From Candidatus Woesearchaeota archaeon (GTDB taxonomy: Archaea > Nanobdellota > Nanobdellia > Woesearchaeales > B29-G15), in contig QMQS01000057.1 in NCBI GenBank assembly GCA_003650585.1, forward strand, positions 1-6,052: 6,052 bases of DNA, given 5' to 3'. Below, piece by piece: positions 1 to 4,911 of this stretch. The notes under the pieces were generated by a model, which worked only from the letters and a program-made list of their open reading frames with translations, had not been told where the DNA came from and did not search any database. The translations under genes and the position numbers were made by a program. How positions within the stretch are numbered: position 1 is the first letter of the stretch; the number at the start of each line of letters is the position of its first letter.

Positions 1-1290
1 GTGTTTGATGCAGCTTTGAAGCAATGCGGAGTTATACGCGTGGAGTGCTTGGATGAGTTGTTTGATGCAGCTGAGATATTCTCAAAAGTGACGCGTGTGA
101 AGAATGAGAATCTGCTCATACTTACTAATGGCGGTGGGCTTGGGGTTATAACGGTTGATAGCTGTGCAAAAAGAGGGATTAGATTAGCCCAACTCTCTGA
201 ATCGAGCATCAGCCAACTCTCTACCTTGCTACCTGGGCACGCCAATGTTGGAAATCCCCTTGATATAATTGGCGACGCTGATGCAAAGAGGTTTGAGCAT
301 AGCTTGCGGATTGTGCTTAGGGACAAAAACGTTGGCATGGTGCTTGTTATAGTAACCCCACAAAGCATGACAGAGATAGTCGAAACAGCAGAGGTTATAA
401 TAAAACTTGTTAAATCTGCCAAGAAACCCATTATCACCAACTTCATTGGTAAAGAGAGGAGGATGAAGATTGCACAGGAGTTGCTTAATGACTCAGGTAT
501 TCCAAATTTTGAGTTCCCAGAGATGGCAATCAATGCAATTAGGATGCTAACAACTTATAATGATTATCTAAACTTGGGAAAAGCCAAGCCAAGAATGCTT
601 GGTTTCGATAAATCAAGGGTTGCTAACATAATCTCAAATGTGAAATCCCAAGGACGAAACACATTGACACTTGAAGAGGGTTTCCAGGTTCTAAACGCAT
701 TCAACATTAGGCTGCCCCCACAGATTTTCTCGAACAAGCTGGAGGAGCATATTGAGTTTTTTAAGACACATGGCAGTGTTGTGTTAAAGGTTGACTCACA
801 CCAAGTTTTGCATAAGACAGACACAGGCATGGTGTCTAAAAGGATTGACACTGAAGATGAACTCAAAGCAGAGTTTTCTAGGCTCTATAATTTCGCAGCC
901 GGTCAGCTTAAGGGTTTCAAAATCTGTGCTCAGGTCTTTGTTAAGGGTGTGGAGCTTATTGTGGGAGGGCTTAGGGATGCCATCTTTGGCCCAGTGGTTT
1001 CAGTCGGCATAGGCGGAATATTAACAGAGATTATTCGGGATATTGGGTTTAGAGTGGCCCCTATTTCTGACGATGAGGCAGAGGCAATGCTAAAGCAACT
1101 CAAGGGCTATAAATTGCTTAGGGGGTTTAGAAATATGCCCCCAGTTAAAATCCCCCAAATAGTGGAAATGCTGCATGTGTTGTCTACTCTGTTACTCGAG
1201 ATTGAGGAGATAACAGAAATAGAAGTGAACCCTCTCATTGCTGGAGAGCACCAGAGCCTACCTGTTGATATCCTAATAAAACTCTCTTAG
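1..1290 (+). CDS. ADP-forming acetyl/acyl-CoA synthetase, fused alpha-beta type, 3' part (5' end outside window)
   Basis: Enzymes of this family convert acyl-CoA, ADP and phosphate to the free acid, CoA and ATP in the cytosol, the archaeal route of acetate formation with ATP gain. Residues 1-190 match the second half of the succinyl-CoA-ligase-like region, with LTNGGGLGV (41-49) and NPLD (85-88). Residues about 200-429 form the ATP-grasp domain: Lys263 in VVLKVDS, the HKTDTGMV motif whose His271 matches the beta-subunit phospho-histidine, VKGVELIVGG with Glu318, DAIFGP (326-331), GIGG (336-339), and EIEVNPL with the metal-binding pair Glu408/Asn410. Single-chain members are about 700 residues, so roughly 270 residues, including the CoA-binding domain and the first catalytic His, lie upstream. 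The GTG at base 1 reads as an internal Val codon, not a start. There is no C-terminal GNAT domain, unlike bacterial protein acetyltransferases of similar build. The acyl substrate (acetate, branched-chain or aryl acid) cannot be read from the sequence. Confidence 0.9.
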   Translation: MFDAALKQCGVIRVECLDELFDAAEIFSKVTRVKNENLLILTNGGGLGVITVDSCAKRGIRLAQLSESSISQLSTLLPGHANVGNPLDIIGDADAKRFEHSLRIVLRDKNVGMVLVIVTPQSMTEIVETAEVIIKLVKSAKKPIITNFIGKERRMKIAQELLNDSGIPNFEFPEMAINAIRMLTTYNDYLNLGKAKPRMLGFDKSRVANIISNVKSQGRNTLTLEEGFQVLNAFNIRLPPQIFSNKLEEHIEFFKTHGSVVLKVDSHQVLHKTDTGMVSKRIDTEDELKAEFSRLYNFAAGQLKGFKICAQVFVKGVELIVGGLRDAIFGPVVSVGIGGILTEIIRDIGFRVAPISDDEAEAMLKQLKGYKLLRGFRNMPPVKIPQIVEMLHVLSTLLLEIEEITEIEVNPLIAGEHQSLPVDILIKLS

Positions 1291-1931
1291 CGGAACCACC
1301 AGGGGTTTTCTCTTATGAATTTCTTTACCAGTCTATTAAAGAGGAGTGTGTCCCCACCCTTCACATAGTAATAGCCGATTATAGAGGCAGCCAGTCCACC
1401 AAAGGCATCCACTATCAAGTCCCACATGGTGTCAACGAGGGAGTTGTGTTGGGCATTGAAATTGAAGGCACTGTCCAAAGTGAATTCAAAGATTTCCCAC
1501 AATGCACCCAAGGCAAGGGCAAATGAGAAACTGAATATTGCCACAAGCACAGGGCTCATCTTAACCTTGCCACCACGGAGGAAGGTATAGACAATCAGGA
1601 AACCCACAAACCCGAGAATTAACCCAGATGCAGCGTGAAGCATTAAGTCCCACCACCAAAATTTATCGTAATACCGAAAGCCCTCACCGAGGAACAGGGA
1701 TGCAAAAACAAACCCTGTGATTACTAGTTCAAATTCAATCGGCAGGAATATTTTGCCATTCCTCTCAATAAATACAGGGAGGAGTGAGACAATAAGGGCG
1801 AGCAATGCTATGAAGAACAATGACCAGTGTTTTGTGAGCACAGAGGTTATTATACCTGCGATGAGTGCGCCCCTTAGGAGAAAAGAGATTACTAGTTGAA
1901 TGACATCAGCAGTGTCCATGTCCTCTAGCAT
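1287..1931 (-). CDS. DUF2238/YjdF-like six-helix integral membrane protein
   Basis: This encodes a 214-residue hydrophobic protein with about six predicted membrane helices (near residues 11-32, 34-54, 64-82, 97-117, 126-147 and 171-190). Polar residues sit inside or beside the later helices in a pattern I recognise from the DUF2238 (YjdF) family: WWDLMLHAASG (His99), ALWEIFEF (Glu146, Glu149) and DTMWDLIVDAFGG (Asp167, Asp171, Asp175). The biochemical role of that family is unknown to me; the buried His/Glu/Asp set could bind a metal or form an active site, which is inference. The ATG at 1931 is chosen because a TATA box lies about 26 bases upstream, giving a leaderless message; a second Met at residue 5 is possible. 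Its TAA stop overlaps the TAG stop of the convergent CoA-synthetase gene by four bases. A VanZ-like protein is the main alternative. Confidence 0.75.
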   Translation of the reverse strand: MLEDMDTADVIQLVISFLLRGALIAGIITSVLTKHWSLFFIALLALIVSLLPVFIERNGKIFLPIEFELVITGFVFASLFLGEGFRYYDKFWWWDLMLHAASGLILGFVGFLIVYTFLRGGKVKMSPVLVAIFSFSFALALGALWEIFEFTLDSAFNFNAQHNSLVDTMWDLIVDAFGGLAASIIGYYYVKGGDTLLFNRLVKKFIRENPWWFR

Positions 1932-1952
1932 TTACGCAATAAACTCTTTACA

Positions 1953-1962
1953 GATATATAGA
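1953..1962 (-). promoter_or_regulatory. TATA box of the DUF2238-like gene (leaderless promoter)
   Basis: On the minus strand TATATATC is preceded by a purine-rich GGGAAAAG stretch that could serve as a BRE. The box centre is about 26 bases from the ATG at 1931, the usual archaeal TATA-to-start-site distance, so transcription should begin at or next to the start codon. No Shine-Dalgarno sequence is present before the ATG. Confidence 0.6.
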
Positions 1963-1990
1963 CTTTTCCCTTTTGGTTTAACTGGTCGGA

Positions 1991-2019
1991 GAAAAATCCT
2001 TCAACTACAAAAGAGAAAT
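1991..2019 (-). terminator. Possible T-rich terminator of the small-gene pair
   Basis: Just after the acidic small gene, the minus strand holds T-rich runs (ATTTCTCTTTTG, then ATTTTTC). Archaeal transcription commonly ends at runs of T without a hairpin. The position, after a stop codon and before the next gene's TATA box, fits, but the runs are only four to five T long. Confidence 0.35.
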
Positions 2020-2032
2020 GAGCAATGAGTTA

Positions 2033-2170
2033 TTATTCCTCTACCTCTTCAGGAAACTCCATATAGCCCCTCATGAATGCTGCCTCTTCTGGCGTCACTA
2101 GGTCCTCTTCAAGCTCTTCCTCAAAGTTGGTATAGATGTCTTCCAATACCTCTTCAGACGCTTCCCACAT
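2033..2170 (-). CDS. Very acidic 45-residue small protein, second gene of a mini-operon
   Basis: I do not recognise a named family. The protein starts MWEASEEVLEDIY and ends FPEEVEE; it has 18 Asp/Glu and a single basic residue (Arg34), a net charge near -17. The first half would form an acidic helix; a VTPEEAAFMRGYM segment (25-37) looks like a short conserved-style motif. It is probably a real gene because a strong ribosome-binding site, GGGGGGTGAT, lies four bases before the ATG and nearly matches the ideal complement of the 16S 3' end. Two stop codons (TAA TAA) end it. Its first 17 bases overlap the end of the upstream basic small gene in another frame, which suggests translational coupling. 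It could be an acidic partner or inhibitor of the basic protein, or an independent small protein; the function is unknown. Confidence 0.65.
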   Translation of the reverse strand: MWEASEEVLEDIYTNFEEELEEDLVTPEEAAFMRGYMEFPEEVEE

Positions 2171-2294
2171 TAGTATCACCCCCCAGGTGACGGAAGGAAT
2201 AGTAATCCTTCTTCTTAAGGTTGAGCGTATCCTTCATAAGGAGAAATCTCCTTAGGAGTTCAGCATCCTTCACCCTTGTTTGTATTTTTTTCAT
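2154..2294 (-). CDS. Basic 46-residue small protein, first gene of a mini-operon
   Basis: This short gene has no family that I recognise. The protein begins MKKIQTRVKDAELLRRFLL and continues with a Lys-rich stretch LNLKKKDYYSFRHLGGD; it has 11 Lys/Arg against 5 Asp/Glu, so it is clearly basic and mostly helical in appearance. An in-frame stop lies in the promoter, and the ATG at 2294 is the only ATG able to start it; GGGGAGG directly abuts that ATG, too close for normal use as a ribosome-binding site, so a near-leaderless start is likely. A TATA box lies about 33 bases upstream. Its 3' end overlaps the acidic small gene by 17 bases. The basic charge would allow binding to nucleic acid or to the acidic partner, which is inference. 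Coding status rests on promoter, arrangement and the partner gene, not on homology. Confidence 0.55.
   Translation of the reverse strand: MKKIQTRVKDAELLRRFLLMKDTLNLKKKDYYSFRHLGGDTNVGSV
2175..2184 (-). promoter_or_regulatory. Strong Shine-Dalgarno site of the acidic small gene
   Basis: The minus strand reads GGGGGGTGAT, then ACTA, then ATG. This differs at one base from the ideal GGAGGTGAT complement of the archaeal 16S rRNA tail. It lies inside the coding region of the upstream small gene and fixes the start at 2170. Confidence 0.7.
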
Positions 2295-2320
2295 CCTCCC
2301 CGTAATATTTACAAAACAGA

Positions 2321-2336
2321 TAAATATTTAAAGTTA
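2321..2336 (-). promoter_or_regulatory. TATA box and BRE-like element of the small-gene pair
   Basis: The minus strand reads TAAC followed directly by TTTAAATATTTA. The box predicts a start site near 2299-2302, just before the ATG at 2294. It faces away from the TrmB-type gene promoter, with which it shares the TAAC-TTTAAA arrangement. Confidence 0.6.
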
Positions 2337-2384
2337 GGTTGTACAAATTCATACACTATCGCATGGCTTTACACAACAAAAGCG

Positions 2385-2397
2385 TAACCTTTAAAAG
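2385..2397 (+). promoter_or_regulatory. TATA box and BRE-like element of the TrmB-type gene (leaderless)
   Basis: TAACC followed by TTTAAAAG has its centre near 2393, placing the transcription start near 2420, within two bases of the ATG at 2422. No Shine-Dalgarno sequence precedes the ATG, so a leaderless message is expected. Confidence 0.6.
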
Positions 2398-2421
2398 CAA
2401 TTTTATAATCACTAACTAATA

Positions 2422-3189
2422 ATGAAACTTGATGTATTAAAGGACCTGGGGCTCAGTGGCAATGAAATTGATGTGTATGTGAGTTTGCTCAAACTCAAGG
2501 CAGCCACTGCCAACCAGATATCCAAAGAGAGCAAAGTACACCGCACAAATGTTTACGACACACTCAAGAGCCTTGCTGAGAAGGGGCTTGTGAGTTACAC
2601 TGTCAAGGAGGGCAAGCGTTATTTTCTTGCAGAAGAGCCAGAGCGGTTGATCACCTTGCTTAGAGAGAGGGAGGAGCGCCTCAGAGAGTTAATACCAAAA
2701 CTCAAGTTTCTAAAGGCCTCTAAAGAAGAGCTCCCAGAGGTAAATGTTTACATAGGCATCACTGCCTTTAGAATGATTCTAGAGGAGTTTTTGGAGCGAA
2801 ATGAAACTATATATGTGTATGGTGCACCCAGCGCAGCATTGGACGTGCTTGGTCCATTTATACATTCTTTTCATAAGAGGAGGATAGCCAAGAAGATTAA
2901 GATGATGCACATCTACAACCGAGAGGCAAAGGACCGGGTCAAAGAGCTTAACAAGATGAAGTACACATTTGCCAAGTGCTTACCTGCTAGGTTCTCATCA
3001 CATGTGTCTATTAATGTGTGTGCAGATGAGGTTGTGTTTGTGTTCTTTGCTGAGATGTCACCCAAGCAACTACCAGTGATTAGAATAAGGAATCCTGCAA
3101 TGGCAGACTCTTTCAGAAAATACTTCTTTTTGATGTGGGAGTATGAGCCCAAAGAGGGCGAGGAGATTATGCCAGGGGATTTGGTTTAG
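2422..3189 (+). CDS. TrmB-family transcriptional regulator
   Basis: This is a DNA-binding regulator of 255 residues, a normal length for short TrmB-like proteins. Residues 1-72 form the TrmB winged helix-turn-helix: the opening LKDLGLSGNEIDVYVSLLK, the helix pair ATANQISKESKVHRTNVYDTL with the recognition helix about 38-52, and the wing GLVSYTVKEGKRYFLAEEP. Residues 73-100 (ERLITLLREREERLREL) form a charged coiled coil, likely for dimerisation. Residues about 105-240 are the C-terminal effector region, with IYVYGAPSAAL and the closing FRKYFFLMWEY typical of the family. The sugar-binding domain of long TrmB proteins is absent. Characterised TrmB proteins mostly control sugar transport and glycolytic/gluconeogenic genes; the target here is unknown. 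It is divergent from the small-gene pair, so control of that shared promoter region and of itself is plausible. Its stop lies six bases from the stop of the convergent dehydrogenase-like gene. Confidence 0.9.
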   Translation: MKLDVLKDLGLSGNEIDVYVSLLKLKAATANQISKESKVHRTNVYDTLKSLAEKGLVSYTVKEGKRYFLAEEPERLITLLREREERLRELIPKLKFLKASKEELPEVNVYIGITAFRMILEEFLERNETIYVYGAPSAALDVLGPFIHSFHKRRIAKKIKMMHIYNREAKDRVKELNKMKYTFAKCLPARFSSHVSINVCADEVVFVFFAEMSPKQLPVIRIRNPAMADSFRKYFFLMWEYEPKEGEEIMPGDLV

Positions 3190-3200
3190 CTTGGTTTAGC
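3181..3200. repeat. Tandem 10-bp direct repeat carrying two convergent stop codons
   Basis: TTGGTTTAGC occurs twice in a row without a gap. The first copy holds the TAG stop of the TrmB-type gene on the plus strand. The second holds, as TTA, the TAA stop of the convergent dehydrogenase-like gene on the minus strand. Confidence 0.85.
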
Positions 3201-4779
3201 CAACCCTTGTGGGTTTCCTATTTGGTATCGCCTTCCGTGAGCGAGCCCTCATTCTCCGCCTCACATTTGTCTCCAATTTATCTGCCAATCTGTAGAGCTC
3301 CACGAGTGTTCTACAACTTTTAACAAAATTAGTCCATTCCGAATCAGTTAATGGCTTCCTATAGCTCTGCGGAGCGAGTGTTGGTATACGGCTTGGAGTT
3401 TTTATCTCTGTGATATGAATCCCATGCTTACTATCTATGCCCCATCTTGCAGGAAGTTGCACATAAACAGGAACACGTTGCTCACCTTTACCAAAGAGGT
3501 AACTCACTGAGCCAAAGGTTATTCCCTGATTCAAAATTCTAGCCAGTTCATTCACAAGCACCCTACCACTTTCGTATCTGGGCTCGCCCCCCTCAACATA
3601 CACCTTGTCTCCAAAGTTCCTTAATGCCAAAGTTATCTGTGATTTCATATTCTTCAGGGAAGTCTTTGATCTGTTGAACGGCATAGCCCTCTCCACCACC
3701 TTCCCCCCTTTCTCATACTGATGGAGAAATATTACTTGGCTATACAATGGCACCATAGTGCCACCGTGTTCACCAATTACTATGGCACCCTCTACCTCGA
3801 GTTTTGTCCCCTCCACAGTCTTTCTTACCAAACCACGGTAGCGGGCTTCATAGTGCCTCAGTAAGAGCTCCTTGAACCTGTCGCTATCTGGTGAGATGCC
3901 CATTATTTTCTTCCAATTCCCCCCTGCTTCTCGGAGCATTTTTGCTACAACCTCTATTGGATTGGAAAAGACCAAGAAGACACCATTGTAGCCCCTCGTT
4001 GCATCTGCCACATTGACAAAGCACTCAATATCCCTTTTTAGCATATGGTGCCTCCTGTTCTCGCTTGGAAGCTCTCTTGGGTCATAAGGATTACTCACAG
4101 CTACAACCAAGAAATCAGACTCAAGCCCCTTGTCTAAGTTTTCAATCACAACCAGCTTGTCGGCAAGCTCTCTTGTCTTAGCATCCAAAGATCTAGCTAT
4201 ATCCTCCTTAACAGAGAGGGCTTTCTGCGGGTGTCTATTGTAAAGTAAAATTTGCTCCAAGCCAGGCATCTCAATTAGGGTTAACCTGGCAACCTCTTTC
4301 CCAACCCCACCAGTACCACACACAGTCAAACTAAATGGTCCTGTGTTGTACTTGCTTCCGTTTCCATTCTTGCTTGGTATGGGCAGCTCTTCACTCAAGT
4401 AAAGCCCAACTAGATGGTCGAGAGTGAGCTTTAAGCCCCGGTTTGGTGTACAGCAGGATGTGAACTGGGGATACTCTTTCATGGTCTTACTTCTCTCCCT
4501 TTTTGTCCTCACTAAAGCCAAGATGTATGTTTCTGGATTTGCCCCTCTACATATATCTAGCAATTCACTCACAGTTGAACCAGGGAGCTCATAGCCAGGA
4601 TCAACAACTACGACTGCCACATCACCGCTCTTTACAGCATTCGCGAGTGAATGGATGTCAGTCTCAAAACACAGCTTATAGTTGGGCTGTTCAAGAGAAA
4701 TATCATACCTCTGCAGGGATTCTGGTCCTCCGACTACTATAACTTTAGTCTTTTTCGTAGTCGCTGATTCCCCTGCCAT
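3196..4779 (-). CDS. Receiver-like domain fused to a lactate/malate dehydrogenase-like protein
   Basis: This encodes 527 residues against about 310-330 for a normal lactate/malate dehydrogenase. Residues 10-130 look like a CheY-like receiver fold: KVIVVGG, AVVVVDPGYELPG with Asp60 at the phospho-acceptor place, TYILALV and SCCTP. However, the acidic pair after strand 1 is GG and the conserved Lys before Pro is Thr111, so it is probably a pseudo-receiver. Residues 150-500 follow the dehydrogenase: GTGGVG (155-160), VFSNPIE (270-276), PDSDRF (Asp298, Arg301) and GEHGGTMVP with the catalytic His338. The substrate-loop region (AVSNPYDPRELPSENRR) is unlike the usual PRKPGMSR loop. Strand 2 ends in Asn181-Arg182 instead of Asp. 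The last 21 residues are arginine-rich. The start at 4779 is supported by AAGGAGG upstream. A working 2-hydroxy-acid/oxo-acid dehydrogenase or a redox-sensing regulator are both possible. Confidence 0.8.
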   Translation of the reverse strand: MAGESATTKKTKVIVVGGPESLQRYDISLEQPNYKLCFETDIHSLANAVKSGDVAVVVVDPGYELPGSTVSELLDICRGANPETYILALVRTKRERSKTMKEYPQFTSCCTPNRGLKLTLDHLVGLYLSEELPIPSKNGNGSKYNTGPFSLTVCGTGGVGKEVARLTLIEMPGLEQILLYNRHPQKALSVKEDIARSLDAKTRELADKLVVIENLDKGLESDFLVVAVSNPYDPRELPSENRRHHMLKRDIECFVNVADATRGYNGVFLVFSNPIEVVAKMLREAGGNWKKIMGISPDSDRFKELLLRHYEARYRGLVRKTVEGTKLEVEGAIVIGEHGGTMVPLYSQVIFLHQYEKGGKVVERAMPFNRSKTSLKNMKSQITLALRNFGDKVYVEGGEPRYESGRVLVNELARILNQGITFGSVSYLFGKGEQRVPVYVQLPARWGIDSKHGIHITEIKTPSRIPTLAPQSYRKPLTDSEWTNFVKSCRTLVELYRLADKLETNVRRRMRARSRKAIPNRKPTRVG

Positions 4780-4789
4780 GCCAGAACCC

Positions 4790-4796
4790 CCTCCTT
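4790..4796 (-). promoter_or_regulatory. Shine-Dalgarno site of the dehydrogenase-like gene
   Basis: AAGGAGG on the minus strand ends ten bases before the ATG at 4779. It supports that start and shows that this gene, unlike its leaderless neighbours, has a short leader. Confidence 0.7.
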
Positions 4797-4819
4797 ACCT
4801 TAATGTAATCTAGTGATGA

Positions 4820-4830
4820 TTTAAAAAGAT
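4820..4830 (-). promoter_or_regulatory. TATA box of the dehydrogenase-like gene
   Basis: The minus strand reads ATCTTTTTAAA with an upstream purine-rich AGAA. Its centre predicts a start site near 4797, giving an untranslated leader of about 18 bases that contains the Shine-Dalgarno site. Confidence 0.55.
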
Positions 4831-4879
4831 TTCTGTGGGTAAAAGTGAGAAAGGTGTAGAACAATCAGCAATAGTAAAA

Positions 4880-4887
4880 TTTAAATA
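4880..4887 (+). promoter_or_regulatory. TATA box of the PEP/pyruvate-binding gene (leaderless)
   Basis: TTTAAATA centred near 4883.5 predicts transcription from about 4910, two bases before the GTG at 4912. No Shine-Dalgarno sequence lies before that GTG. The box is about 50 bases from the divergent TATA box of the dehydrogenase-like gene. Confidence 0.6.
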
Positions 4888-4911
4888 CCACTCGAATATA
4901 AGTACACTCTG

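Noticed and set aside
1..3. GTG at the first base as the start codon of the CoA-synthetase gene
   Set aside because: The reading begins in the middle of the ligase-CoA domain, where relatives have a Tyr/Val-Asp-Ala-Ala segment after the catalytic His loop. The true start must lie upstream of the window.
564..1012. Open frames on both strands inside the CoA-synthetase gene
   Set aside because: They overlap a well-supported enzyme gene, have no promoter or ribosome-binding site, and give no recognisable protein.
1932..2032. Search for a further gene between the acidic small gene and the membrane-protein gene
   Set aside because: Only the T-rich run and a TATA box are present; no frame with a start signal was found.
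2285..2300. T-run and CCTCCCC near 2285-2300 as a plus-strand terminator
   Set aside because: On the minus strand these bases are the GGGGAGG and the Lys codons at the start of the basic small gene; no plus-strand gene ends just before them.
2913..3152. Minus-strand open frame inside the TrmB-type gene
   Set aside because: It is fully contained in a clear regulator gene and its translation shows no domain-like pattern.
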